Source: a virus. From it: a stretch of 57,311 bases of DNA. The stretch covers positions 1-57,311 of IMG/VR virus record IMGVR_UViG_3300047317_000481. The stretch is one strand, 5' to 3'. The notes under the pieces are model-generated. The model was not told where the DNA came from. It saw nothing but the letters and a program-made list of their open reading frames with translations, and made no database searches. The first letter of the stretch is position 1, and each line of letters starts with the position of its first letter. The translations under genes were made by a program, and so were the position numbers. Of this stretch, positions 16,976 to 25,438 are shown in pieces.

Positions 16976-17797
16976 ATGAACGGACGCTTTCTGTTGGCGG
17001 TGATCGTGCTCCTAGCTGTTCTGATTGTGAGCGCAGCAGGAGCTACGACGGGTGATCAGGGTCGGAGGCTCGCAGGGCCGTTCTGCGTAGGCAAGACGTT
17101 CCTGCAGCCAATCGACGGCACTCGTCTGACAACCAAGCCGGTCTTCAAGGTCGCAATTCTACGGGCGGGCGTCGTGCGCTCGGTCGCAGCGACGCAGCCT
17201 TGCCGTGCCTGGGAGAACCGCAAAGTTGGCCTCGCGATTCCCGACCCCGATCCGGTCACGCCTGGCCCCGCTGGGCCTCCTGGGATGCAAGGGCCGCAAG
17301 GAGTCTCTGGTCCCGCCGGTCCCGCTGGCCCGGTCGGCCCCGTTGGCCTCACTGGCCCCGTAGGTCCGAAGGGAGCGCCTGGCGATACAACCGGCACCCC
17401 AGGGCCGAAGGGCGACAAGGGAGACAAGGGCGACACCGGTCCTGCTGGTCCTCCCGGTCCGAAGGGTGATACCGGAGCCAAGGGCGATACCGGAGCGACT
17501 GGCCCGCCTGGGCCGAAGGGCGATACAGGGCCGGCAGGTCCTCCCGGGAAAGACGGCAAGGACGGCAAGGACGGCAACGGCTGTACCAGTCACGTCAACG
17601 GCCTCTCTAAGAGCGGCGGTACCGGCAACGTAAATGACTGCGACCCGGACTCGGCTGCGCATGTTTGGATCTGCGCTGACGGGAACACCGGTCACGGTCT
17701 CGCGTTCGGCGGCACCGATCCGAAGGGGCCTGACTGTAACAACGGCACGAAGTTCGCCTGGTTCGTCGAGGCAAGTCAGATGGTGACGCTGAAGTGA
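16976..17797 (+). CDS. Collagen-like protein with signal peptide
   Basis: 273 residues. An N-terminal hydrophobic segment ([19 protein letters not shown]) looks like a signal peptide or membrane anchor. A G-x-y repeat of about 35 triplets runs through residues 92-200, rich in [12 protein letters not shown] and GKDGKDG. The C-terminal 75 residues are globular with several cysteines. Phage collagen repeats usually form trimeric stalks on fibres. A leader peptide is unusual for a virion part, so surface display on the infected cell or membrane insertion is possible. AAGGAGG precedes the ATG. Confidence 0.75.
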   Translation: MNGRFLLAVIVLLAVLIVSAAGATTGDQGRRLAGPFCVGKTFLQPIDGTRLTTKPVFKVAILRAGVVRSVAATQPCRAWENRKVGLAIPDPDPVTPGPAGPPGMQGPQGVSGPAGPAGPVGPVGLTGPVGPKGAPGDTTGTPGPKGDKGDKGDTGPAGPPGPKGDTGAKGDTGATGPPGPKGDTGPAGPPGKDGKDGKDGNGCTSHVNGLSKSGGTGNVNDCDPDSAAHVWICADGNTGHGLAFGGTDPKGPDCNNGTKFAWFVEASQMVTLK

Positions 17798-18057
17798 GAA
17801 AGGATTACAAAGGTCTAGTTTCGCTCGTCTTCGCGCTGGGCCTTGTTATGTGTCTCTTGATCGGTCTGATAGGGATCATCTGGTACGGGGCGAAGATCTC
17901 CACCCAAGGCTCAGTCGTGATCGGAATGCTCACGGGAGCCATCGTGATCGTCGCCTCTGCGTACCTCGGGATCTATCTGACATATGTTCAGAATGGCACG
18001 CCGAGGCCGCGTTGGCCCGGCGAGCGAGATCGAGACGAAGACACGCTGGTGAAGTAA
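17794..18057 (+). CDS. Two-TM membrane protein
   Basis: 87 residues with a GTG start that overlaps the collagen-like gene's stop. Hydrophobic segments at about 7-30 and 38-63 are followed by a charged cytoplasmic-type tail ([16 protein letters not shown]). It is the last rightward gene before the convergent junction with the leftward operon at 18057/18059. Could act in lysis; no family recognised. Confidence 0.6.
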   Translation: MRKDYKGLVSLVFALGLVMCLLIGLIGIIWYGAKISTQGSVVIGMLTGAIVIVASAYLGIYLTYVQNGTPRPRWPGERDRDEDTLVK

Positions 18058-18058
18058 G

Positions 18059-18601
18059 CTAGTCCCTCATAGCGTAGTACATCCAGCGTAGCTCATTCTC
18101 AAGAGCCACGACCGCCGACCGGCCCCAGAGCCGGTCGTCGTTCATAATAGCCCAGGTCGCTATGGTACGCAGACTCGCCTCAACCTTGATGGTATGGTCC
18201 TCCTGGAACAGACTCCACTCCAGCTGAGCCCCTTCCCGCTTGAGCGCCTCGTCTACCAAGACCTTCGGCGGTTTCGGAGACCAAGTCACGAGCGATTGCT
18301 GTAGCACGTGAGCGACTCGCCGCGACCGTTTCTTGTCGATGGCTAGGTCCTCGTCGGTTGCGTCTCCTCCAAGGCGGCGCGGGATCGAGCCGGTAATCGT
18401 TACCAAGACAAGTGAATAGCCGATTCGCTTGGATTCGTCTCCACGCAGTGTTTTCCGGTCTAGGGCGTCCGGGAGCGAGATACCGGCATCGAACCAGCGT
18501 TCTAGGTAGCGGGGAACGTTCTCCGGCTTTGTAGGAGCATGTAGGAGGCTGTCGGAGGGATCGGATAAGGGATTCCGCCTATCGAGGTCTGAGGAGGGCA
18601 T
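18059..18601 (-). CDS. Hypothetical protein at end of leftward operon
   Basis: 180 residues, mixed helical, with a DDRLWGRSAVVALENELRW C-terminal region and no motif that I recognise. Ribosome site GGGAG lies nine bases upstream of the ATG, inside the end of the HNH gene. It is the last gene of the long leftward transcript and faces the rightward genes with only one base between stops. No terminator hairpin with a T-run is visible in the junction. Confidence 0.55.
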   Translation of the reverse strand: MPSSDLDRRNPLSDPSDSLLHAPTKPENVPRYLERWFDAGISLPDALDRKTLRGDESKRIGYSLVLVTITGSIPRRLGGDATDEDLAIDKKRSRRVAHVLQQSLVTWSPKPPKVLVDEALKREGAQLEWSLFQEDHTIKVEASLRTIATWAIMNDDRLWGRSAVVALENELRWMYYAMRD

Positions 18602-18602
18602 C

Positions 18603-19025
18603 CTACAAGCTCCCAGCGCGTTTCCGGACTTTCTGGTAATCGAGTCGGCAAGCGTAAGAGCAGAACCTTTGGCTTCTCACTCTTGGATGATATTCTCTTC
18701 CGCATTCAAGACAATTGTCAGTTCCGTTCAGCCATGGACCCGATTGAAGAACAGGGATAACGGTTTTCTTTGGAGGACTTGGGATTGGACGGTTTCTTTG
18801 CCGAGCCTCTAATCTCTTGCGAACATATCTCTTCCTTGCTGCGAACGTATTGAACATCTTGCTGGAAAGAATGCTGTTGCAAAGTCTGCAAGATGGAGTA
18901 ATAGGACCATGCGCCCTATACGACCACGGGATGATATGGTCCCAACAAGTTGCTGGAAATCCGCAGTACGAGCATTCCGTTCCCTCGGGAATTGGAGGGG
19001 CGTGCCATCCCTTCCTATTTGACAT
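18603..19025 (-). CDS. HNH-like endonuclease with C-terminal zinc motif
   Basis: About 140 residues from the internal ATG (MSNRKGWHAPP), which needs only an 11-base overlap with the upstream gene. CSYCG, then DHIIPWS, then CRLCN give the zinc-bound beta-beta-alpha core of HNH nucleases, with the catalytic His in DHI. A second Cys4-like motif (CLECGREYHP, CSYAC) near the C-terminus may bind zinc again. HNH proteins near the end of phage genomes act in packaging or as homing nucleases. Confidence 0.65.
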   Translation of the reverse strand: MSNRKGWHAPPIPEGTECSYCGFPATCWDHIIPWSYRAHGPITPSCRLCNSILSSKMFNTFAARKRYVRKRLEARQRNRPIPSPPKKTVIPVLQSGPWLNGTDNCLECGREYHPRVRSQRFCSYACRLDYQKVRKRAGSL

Positions 19026-19212
19026 TCGCCAACTCCCTCCTGATACGATCTCGGTCCTCAAGCAGATCGTGCGCGATCCGGTCTCGGAGAAGCAAGCCCG
19101 TCGCTGTGCAGAAGGGGCAGAAGTCTTCCGGGCTGATGAACATGACTACTCGGCAGCCCTCCGTCTGACACATATAGAGCTTGTGGTTCATCGATTTGTC
19201 GCTGAGTCCCAT
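19015..19212 (-). CDS. Small zinc-ribbon protein
   Basis: 65 residues from the ATG at 19212, which overlaps the previous stop (TAATG). Pairs MCQTEGC and CPFC suggest a zinc ribbon, followed by a basic/acidic helix (RDRIAHDLLEDRDRIRREL). Small proteins of this build often bind nucleic acid, but its role is unknown. Confidence 0.6.
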   Translation of the reverse strand: MGLSDKSMNHKLYMCQTEGCRVVMFISPEDFCPFCTATGLLLRDRIAHDLLEDRDRIRRELANVK

Positions 19213-19517
19213 TAGTACCCCGTTAGCCTTTCTTGGTTGTCTTCTAGCCAAGCCTGACGCTTCCTCGCCTCCGCGAGCTTGTGGTTGGTCGAGTAGTTGA
19301 CTCGATCTTCCTCGCGTCTGCGAACGAGGGCGTCCATTATCAGTTGGGCCGTAGCCATTCTAACTGTTCGGTTCTCTCGGTTGATGACTCGATGGAGCGT
19401 CGTCTTGCCTATACCGCAATACCTTGCCGTCTTCTCTAGGTCACCGCAGCGGTGTACCAGTTCCTCAAGATGAGGAACTATCTTGGAAACTTCGATGGTC
19501 CTTGGTTTGTATTTCAT
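19212..19517 (-). CDS. Helix-turn-helix DNA-binding protein
   Basis: 101 residues from the ATG at 19517, chosen because it overlaps the upstream stop (ATGA). The central LEKTARYCGIGKTTLHRVIN segment has the spacing of a helix-turn-helix (XRE/Cro-like), with a dimerising helix after it and a basic C-terminus (RKRQAWLEDNQER). Probably a transcriptional regulator, target unknown. Confidence 0.6.
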   Translation of the reverse strand: MKYKPRTIEVSKIVPHLEELVHRCGDLEKTARYCGIGKTTLHRVINRENRTVRMATAQLIMDALVRRREEDRVNYSTNHKLAEARKRQAWLEDNQERLTGY

Positions 19518-19630
19518 CCAGTGGCCCGACGCATATGTGCGCGAGCGTCCCTCTCGGCATCTTTCCGATTCCCGTGGCTGCGGGGCGCGAGCCAGCCGCA
19601 GGCGCACTCGGCCTGGTAGTGCCGACCCAT
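19514..19630 (-). CDS. Small Cys-x-Cys-GW protein
   Basis: 38 residues if the ATG at 19630 is used; a GTG twelve bases upstream is an alternative. The sequence CACGWLAP, then a basic helix ending AERDARAHMRR, resembles small putative zinc proteins found in actinophages (CxCGW...H). The ribosome site is weak. It lies between ThyX and the HTH gene, with an ATGA overlap to the latter. Confidence 0.5.
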   Translation of the reverse strand: MGRHYQAECACGWLAPRSHGNRKDAERDARAHMRRATG

Positions 19631-19661
19631 GAGGGTCGTCACTATGATATTCGTCCGGTGT

Positions 19662-20618
19662 TTACTTGGCACGTTCGATCCTGTGATGCTCGCTCCGGAA
19701 GCTCCGGTTGCTCTCCCGCGCCCAGGGGAACGGGCATTGGCCTTCGACGCTCTCCCAGCCCTGGAAGGTACAGGTATGAGCGAACGCTTCCGGTTCATCC
19801 TTGTACAATGGGGCGTTTGTGTCGCTGTGAGCGTCGAGAGCGCCCTTCGTCTTCTCGCAGCTGATCTTGATGTAGGGATCGAGCCATGGGTAGAGGCGGA
19901 CGAGGATCTCGCGGGCCATCCTCATGACCGTGACTATTTCCCACTGAAACATGGAGCAGCCCCGGTAGGCGTAGACGTTGATGAACTCGCGGAGCGGGTA
20001 CTCCATCATGATGTAGTTCGTCGTGCCCTCCGGGAGAATGTAGCGGGCGTCCTGGTAGGAGATGTTCGCTTCGCAGGCCGTGACGTAAGCCTCCCGGCAG
20101 GCCTCGATTGCAGCAGCCCATACCAGCCGAACCTCGTCCGGCGCTCGCCAGATCGACTCGGGCACCCGCTGCTCTGGACCGGATCCGTAGTAGCTCGCGC
20201 GCATCGACTGCTGATGGAACGCAGCCTTGCGGGTACGGACGATCTGGTGAGTACAGGCGCGCGATACTCCACTCACTTCGAAGACGAGAACCTGGGACTC
20301 CAGGGCGGTCTGGAGACCGCCCCGGAGCATTTCCTCCCAGTCTCGCGTATCTTCATCCGGACTGTACAGGTCGATCCCGATGGTAGCCCGGGTCGCTTTC
20401 GACAAGACCTTTTCGAACTCAGGGTTCAGACCTTGGACGAGGTTGACATGAATGCCGTCGTCGCCCACTTGTAGGAGGTCGTTGTCGTACGGCGATACGT
20501 GGTGGCCGTCGTTGATCGAGTGACGGTTGAACGCGACATCTCTGAGAAGCTCAGTCTCGCTGCGATCTTCCCACTCGCGAGATGCGCGGTACGGTGAAGG
20601 TTTGCGAGGGTCGTACAT
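19662..20618 (-). CDS. thyX: Flavin-dependent thymidylate synthase ThyX
   Basis: 318 residues. Makes dTMP from dUMP using FAD, NADPH and methylenetetrahydrofolate. The ThyX signature R-H-R-x7-S appears at about 127-137 as RTRKAAFHQQS, so the middle His is Thr. Other family patterns are SRACTHQIVRTR, QDARYILPEGTTNYI (substrate-binding ARxxLP) and the FQWEIVTVMRMA helix. The protein is longer than the usual 220-250 residues, mainly at the N-terminus (1-80). It lies with DNA replication genes, supporting a nucleotide-supply role. Confidence 0.85.
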   Translation of the reverse strand: MYDPRKPSPYRASREWEDRSETELLRDVAFNRHSINDGHHVSPYDNDLLQVGDDGIHVNLVQGLNPEFEKVLSKATRATIGIDLYSPDEDTRDWEEMLRGGLQTALESQVLVFEVSGVSRACTHQIVRTRKAAFHQQSMRASYYGSGPEQRVPESIWRAPDEVRLVWAAAIEACREAYVTACEANISYQDARYILPEGTTNYIMMEYPLREFINVYAYRGCSMFQWEIVTVMRMAREILVRLYPWLDPYIKISCEKTKGALDAHSDTNAPLYKDEPEAFAHTCTFQGWESVEGQCPFPWARESNRSFRSEHHRIERAK

Positions 20619-20619
20619 G

Positions 20620-20988
20620 TTACGCGACCTTCTCTTTCTTGGCCTTGATCTCCGCCAGGATGCTCTTCCCCACCGGACTGGTTGAAGACGGCGCGCTCTT
20701 CTTCAGACCGGAGAGAACCGTAGCCGTGACGCCGATCTTGGCAGGACGACCCGGCGATGGGCTCGACGTTCCGTTGAACGGATTACGGACCATCGTCCCC
20801 TTCTTGATCGCCGGGGAGATCCTGTGCTTGAACTTGACATAGGGGGTGATATGAACCGTGTTCCCCTCCGCCAGCTCTTCTTGGATGATCTCGAAGAACA
20901 CGTCGAGGACCAACCTGACTTCGGACTTCGACACGTTCAGTTCTTCGGCGACCTCGTTCACCAAGTATGGCAGTCTAACCGTTTCCAT
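20620..20988 (-). CDS. HU/IHF-like DNA-binding protein
   Basis: 122 residues from the ATG at 20988, fixed by the ribosome site GGAGGGAGC. The first 40 residues match the HU helical core (LVNEVAEELNVSKSEVRLVLDVFFEIIQEELAEG). The saddle strand and an arm-like stretch follow (IRPAIKKG-like, MVRNPFNGT). A lysine-rich C-terminal extension (GKSILAEIKAKKEKVA) is added. It probably bends or compacts phage DNA during replication or packaging. Confidence 0.75.
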   Translation of the reverse strand: METVRLPYLVNEVAEELNVSKSEVRLVLDVFFEIIQEELAEGNTVHITPYVKFKHRISPAIKKGTMVRNPFNGTSSPSPGRPAKIGVTATVLSGLKKSAPSSTSPVGKSILAEIKAKKEKVA

Positions 20989-21005
20989 GCTCCCTCCTCT
21001 TTCTG

Positions 21006-21533
21006 CTAGAGTAGTCCGCAATAACGAGCCGTATTCGGCCAAGGGCCGTAGCCCCGGCCGCTGTCCCGCGCCCGCCTAGCCGCCATAAGCTGCGCCCAGG
21101 GAGGCCAGTGATCCGCCGTGCCCCACCGACCCATGAAGTCCGAGCCGTACGACCTCATGAACCCGTAGTCCATCTGCAGACCGCCGTAGTACCCGTTCCC
21201 GGTGTTAGAGTCCCACGCTCCCTCATATCGATGGATACACATCCACGCTCCAAGGTCGCTCGCTTGGAGCGACCGCACCACGACTCTTGGTCGCAGCGTT
21301 CTCCTTGTTTCTCGTAACTCCTTGGCCAGCCATCTGACCGCTTGGCAACCCCATCGCTTCGTTACGTGCCTCCCATGATTGCAGAGATACTTGGCGTGCT
21401 TCAGGTTCAGCTTCTGCGAGACTTCCCGGCAGTGCATTGTGTCGCACTTCGGGTGAGTAATCAGTTGTGCGGACGCGGGAGCCGACCAAGTAAGGACGGC
21501 TGTTGCGACCAGTATGAGTGGTGCGGACTTCAC
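21006..21533 (-). CDS. Secreted Rpf-like transglycosylase
   Basis: 175 residues, GTG start with AAGGAG five bases upstream. A signal peptide (APLILVATAVLTWSAPASA) is followed by a charged linker and, from about 95, a domain with WMCIHRYEGAWDSNTGNGYY, GGLQMD, WGTADHWPPWAQLMAA and PWPNTARYCGLL. This matches the resuscitation-promoting-factor/lysozyme-like transglycosylase family of Actinobacteria, in which a Glu (here in HRYEG) is catalytic. Likely a secreted cell-wall hydrolase used in lysis. Its setting in the replication operon is unusual. Confidence 0.75.
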   Translation of the reverse strand: MKSAPLILVATAVLTWSAPASAQLITHPKCDTMHCREVSQKLNLKHAKYLCNHGRHVTKRWGCQAVRWLAKELRETRRTLRPRVVVRSLQASDLGAWMCIHRYEGAWDSNTGNGYYGGLQMDYGFMRSYGSDFMGRWGTADHWPPWAQLMAARRARDSGRGYGPWPNTARYCGLL

Positions 21534-21628
21534 AAAACTCCTTCTTTGGCTGACAGGGTGCGACGCCTACCCCGACGTCACTGCGCAGCTCCCACCGTGT
21601 CTCCATAGCTACGCTGCCCGCTTGCCGG

Positions 21629-21697
21629 TTACTCCGGCTTGTCGCCACCCTCGTCGGGCGGCGGATCGCCTGGCGTTGGCGGAGTCTCCCTGAACAT
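21629..21697 (-). CDS. Possible 22-residue proline-rich peptide
   Basis: A short frame (MFRETPPTPGDPPPDEGGDKPE) with a very good ribosome site (GAGGAGGGGAAAT) in the 183-base gap between dnaE and the transglycosylase. Too short for confident coding statistics. Could be a real micropeptide or a leader for translation of the lysin gene. Confidence 0.35.
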   Translation of the reverse strand: MFRETPPTPGDPPPDEGGDKPE

Positions 21698-21716
21698 ATT
21701 TCCCCTCCTCTCATTA

Positions 21717-24700
21717 TCACGGCTGGATTCCCCACATCTCGCTCACGTAGATCTCGCGAGCTGCTCGCCAGCCTGGCTTGACACCACGCACCAGGACGAT
21801 ATCCTCGTCCAGCGCGATCTTCCAAAGGGTCTTCTTGAACCTCTCGTACTTCCAGCGGGTGACTCGCAGACTGACGAGATCGCTCCCGTCGTAGCCCGCG
21901 AGTAGCATCCATTCGTTCTTCTCTGGATGCTTCACCAGCGCCGGGTCTAGCTCCTCACCGGTACGAGCGCGGTTCACTTCAAAGATGTCGCGAAGGTTGC
22001 GATGGACTATGACGCCGAGCCAGACTATCTCTTGGTCTTCGCCGCGCTCGTATGGGACCTCGACCGCCGTATGCGTAGGCATAGGAAGCTGCTGGCCCGA
22101 ACTGTCCTTCATTCCCGGGAGATCCTTCTTGACGGACGCGATCATATTGTCGAGCCTCTCGATGCCGAAAGGGTCTTCGGCTGTTGCAAAGTCTACGAGC
22201 TTCTCGATTGTCTTCTGTCCGATTCCCTTCACTTCGATCAGGGACGACCAGCCGATTCCCTTCCAACCGAGCGGACTCTTGAGGACCTCTTCACGCCACT
22301 CGACGATCTTCGCGGCCATTGCCGGTCCTACGCCGTCGATCTGATCGAAGCCAGGACGTAGCCCGCGTCCGCCGTCACGCCTCCAGGTGGTCTCGGAACG
22401 ACGGAGATCGTAGGGGAGGATTCGATAGCCATGATGAATGGCGTCGCGTAGCATGATAACCTGGCCGTCGATCTTAGCCTTTGTAGTGACGGTCGCTTTG
22501 ACGTTGTTCGCACGTCCGCTCTGCCCCTTCCTGTCGGCACGACGAAGCATCGCCGCGTAGAAGATTCCCGGGTAGTGTTGCTTGAACCACATAGTCCACC
22601 ATGCAATGTAACCGTAGCTTACGGAATGAGCCGCGTTGAAGGCGTAGGAGCCGCTGGTCGTGAGACCTCCCCAGATCGAGCGGGCCAACTCTTCATCGAT
22701 GGGCGGGTAGCTCGACCGCTCATGAAGCGTTCGCGCCCCCTCGTAGAACCGTTCCCATTGCCGGTTGAACTCCTGGTCTCCGAGCTTCCGTGAGATGATC
22801 TTGCGGATGTAGGCGGCGTGCGTCCAGTCGAAGTTGCCGATCTCTCGGACGATTTGAAGGATCTGCTCCTGGTAGACGATCTGGAACTGGGTGAACCCCG
22901 TAATGTGCTCTAGGGCTGGATGTTGCAGGTGCGGTTGCTTCTCCCCTCTTTTAATGTCAACATAATCCGCCACAGCTCCGTTATGGAGCGGCCCGGGACG
23001 AGCGAGAGCTGTAACGTGACATACCTCGTTGAAGTCGTCGGGTTTGACGGATCCGTTGACCATTCGCATGGCTCGCCCTTCGAACTGAAAGACTCCGACG
23101 ACATCATTCTCCTTGAATCCCTGGATGGTCTTCTCGTCCTCAATCGGGATCTCGTAGAGGAACGAGGCCGGTTTGCCGAGCATACGGCACATGGCTACGA
23201 GCGCGTCGAGCGCGGAGAGGCCGAGCAGGTCGATCTTGAGGACGCCGAGGTACTCTGCGTCGTACTTGTCAATAGCGATCACTTGGATCAGCTTCTTGTT
23301 AACCTCGCGCTCTAGGATCGCCGTGATCTCGACAATCGGCTCGTTCGATATGGCGACCCCGGCCGCGTGGACTCCGAACGACTTGACGTTGCCCTCTAGC
23401 TCGGTCGCGTCCATTAGATCGGGATGGCGCTCGATTACCGCCGCGGCCTGTTCGAACTGCTCGATGGTATCTACGATGGTCGCACTGGCGCGCAGGTCGC
23501 CGGACGACCGCTCCAGGAGGACATCCTTGATCTGGTCCACTTCGAACCGCGGGATCCGGTGAACGCGAGCGGCGTCATCGAGAGCTAGACGTGACTTGAA
23601 GGTCTGAAAGGTACCGATCTGATTGACGCATTCTCGCCCATACTTCGAAACCAGATAGTCAACAATCTCCCCGCGTCGCGCCGATTCGAAGTCAAGGTCA
23701 ATGTCCGGAAGATCAAGTCGAGTGATATCAATGAAACGTTCGAATACGAGATGCGGGAATTGCATGGGGTTAACCTCGGTGATACGGAGCAACCAACAGA
23801 CCAGGCTCGCCGCAGCGGACCCGCGCGCAGGACCAACTCCAATGTCGGTGTCTTTCGCGAACCGGACAGCGTCACTAACAATGAGGAAGTAATCATAGAA
23901 ATCCTTCTCCTCGATGATCGACATCTCATACTTGAGCTGTTTCCCGTAGCGGCGCTGCTCAGCCTTGGTCATACGGTCGCAGCCTCGATACTCCCAGCCT
24001 CTCTTCAGCCAGGCCCGGAAGGTCTCTATGCCCGTATCTCCGTTCCGGGTTGGGTACCGGACCATGGGCAAGCGCGGTAGCTCGACCGTACAATCGGTCG
24101 CCAGTTCCTCGGAGAGAAGGATGGCGTTGATCGCCTCCTGGCGCGTTAGGCCGGTCTCGATCAGTCGGCGCATTATGCTACGGTCGGAAGCAGGCGGACA
24201 GAGAGCCGCAGAGTACCCCCAGCTTTTGGCGAGATCCTCCGGGGTGGACTTGCCCCCGCTGCGGAGCGAATGGAGTACCTTCTGCAGCTCTTTCTCCGTC
24301 GGCAAAGTGTAGTGGCAATCGAGCGTCGCTACCATCGGGATCCCTAGCTCGCGAGAGATCCGCGCGATCATAGGGTTGGCCTGGCGCGTCTTCTCTAGCT
24401 CGGGGAACGCCTGCACCTCAAGCACATAGGACGAGCCCAGAGTACGTTTAAAGCGAGCTGCGACAGAACGACCTCGCCGGTAGCTGGCGTTCTCCTCAGC
24501 AATGTGTTTTCCGCCAACAAGCGAAGTGAAGAGCAGACCGCTCTGGCATCCGCTGAGCACAATAAGGCCACGTCTGTGTTCGCCCAGCATTGATCCAGAG
24601 ACAGTTGCCTCATAGTAGAAGCCCTCCTTGTAGGATCGAGAGACGAGTTGTAGGATGTTCCGGTACCCCTCCTGGTCACGAGCGAGGATCGTCAGGTGGT

Positions 24701-25127
24701 TCTTGAGCTGCCCTCTCCGCTCCTGGTCGATCTCGCCGGTGTACAGCTCGATGCCGAAGATCGGCTTGATGCTCTCCCGCTTCGCAGCCTGTTCGAACTT
24801 CACATGGGACATTACGTTCCCATGCTCGGTCATCGCGAGGGCGGATCCCTGAAGTTCAGCGATTCGGCGAGCATGAGCATCGGGCAGCTGAAAACCGTCA
24901 AGGAAGCTGTATGTGGAGTGGTGGTGTAGAGATACAAAACGCATAGGTCGCGTTGGTGGTCTCTCTCGATGGCGAAGATCTCGTACTGCGGTTGGCTGCT
25001 CGTGTCCGCACTCCTTCTTTCCAAACGCGCCGAGCTTCGCCTTGTCCGGAGACTCACCACGCTGGATACCAAACGCCGAAAGCTTGGCATGATCGGGACT
25101 CTCCCCTCTCTGGATTTCGTCGCTCAT
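21717..25127 (-). CDS. dnaE: DNA polymerase III alpha subunit (DnaE type)
   Basis: 1136 residues, a complete C-family polymerase. The PHP domain begins near residue 62 (SLHHHSTYSFLDG). The palm has GVGPARGSAAASLVCWLL (about 430) and the catalytic motif LPDIDLDFE (about 470). A helix-hairpin-helix (VKGIGQKTIEKLVDFA) and OB-like region follow. It begins with two tandem copies of IQRGESPD(H/K)AKL(S/G)AFG. The start overlaps the upstream stop (ATGA). No separate proofreading subunit or clamp is seen. It probably replicates the phage genome with the primase-helicase at 27450-30209. Confidence 0.9.
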   Translation of the reverse strand: MSDEIQRGESPDHAKLSAFGIQRGESPDKAKLGAFGKKECGHEQPTAVRDLRHRERPPTRPMRFVSLHHHSTYSFLDGFQLPDAHARRIAELQGSALAMTEHGNVMSHVKFEQAAKRESIKPIFGIELYTGEIDQERRGQLKNHLTILARDQEGYRNILQLVSRSYKEGFYYEATVSGSMLGEHRRGLIVLSGCQSGLLFTSLVGGKHIAEENASYRRGRSVAARFKRTLGSSYVLEVQAFPELEKTRQANPMIARISRELGIPMVATLDCHYTLPTEKELQKVLHSLRSGGKSTPEDLAKSWGYSAALCPPASDRSIMRRLIETGLTRQEAINAILLSEELATDCTVELPRLPMVRYPTRNGDTGIETFRAWLKRGWEYRGCDRMTKAEQRRYGKQLKYEMSIIEEKDFYDYFLIVSDAVRFAKDTDIGVGPARGSAAASLVCWLLRITEVNPMQFPHLVFERFIDITRLDLPDIDLDFESARRGEIVDYLVSKYGRECVNQIGTFQTFKSRLALDDAARVHRIPRFEVDQIKDVLLERSSGDLRASATIVDTIEQFEQAAAVIERHPDLMDATELEGNVKSFGVHAAGVAISNEPIVEITAILEREVNKKLIQVIAIDKYDAEYLGVLKIDLLGLSALDALVAMCRMLGKPASFLYEIPIEDEKTIQGFKENDVVGVFQFEGRAMRMVNGSVKPDDFNEVCHVTALARPGPLHNGAVADYVDIKRGEKQPHLQHPALEHITGFTQFQIVYQEQILQIVREIGNFDWTHAAYIRKIISRKLGDQEFNRQWERFYEGARTLHERSSYPPIDEELARSIWGGLTTSGSYAFNAAHSVSYGYIAWWTMWFKQHYPGIFYAAMLRRADRKGQSGRANNVKATVTTKAKIDGQVIMLRDAIHHGYRILPYDLRRSETTWRRDGGRGLRPGFDQIDGVGPAMAAKIVEWREEVLKSPLGWKGIGWSSLIEVKGIGQKTIEKLVDFATAEDPFGIERLDNMIASVKKDLPGMKDSSGQQLPMPTHTAVEVPYERGEDQEIVWLGVIVHRNLRDIFEVNRARTGEELDPALVKHPEKNEWMLLAGYDGSDLVSLRVTRWKYERFKKTLWKIALDEDIVLVRGVKPGWRAAREIYVSEMWGIQP

Positions 25128-25438
25128 CCGTACATCTCTCTTCTGATCTGCTTGACGAGGAAGTTCGCATAGTTGATGATATCGATGGCATCCTCGACCA
25201 GCGCGTCATCTAGGTTACTGTGATCGACTTCAGGCTGCGTCGTCCGGAGACGCTCGCGAGCGACATACGCCTGCTCGATCCGCATGATGCGCTCACGTAG
25301 CTCGCGGATCTTATCGGACGGCGGCCACTCTAGCCACATCTGTCCTCGGACCATGCTCCGATCTTTGAAGAGCTTCATGGCCTCGTAGAAGACGAGCGAG
25401 TGCTCGGCTTCGAAGTCAAAGATCTGATCAGGCTGCAT
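25124..25438 (-). CDS. DUF1599/Nmad1-like hypothetical protein
   Basis: 104 residues from the ATG at 25438, fixed by GGAGGGAGAGTT upstream. All-helical, with DIINYANFLVKQI at the C-terminus, a layout seen in small nucleotide-metabolism proteins such as DUF1599 (nucleotide-modification associated). No MazG-type EExxE motif is clear. Its neighbours are a HAD phosphatase and DNA polymerase. Assignment is tentative. Confidence 0.5.
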   Translation of the reverse strand: MQPDQIFDFEAEHSLVFYEAMKLFKDRSMVRGQMWLEWPPSDKIRELRERIMRIEQAYVARERLRTTQPEVDHSNLDDALVEDAIDIINYANFLVKQIRREMYG

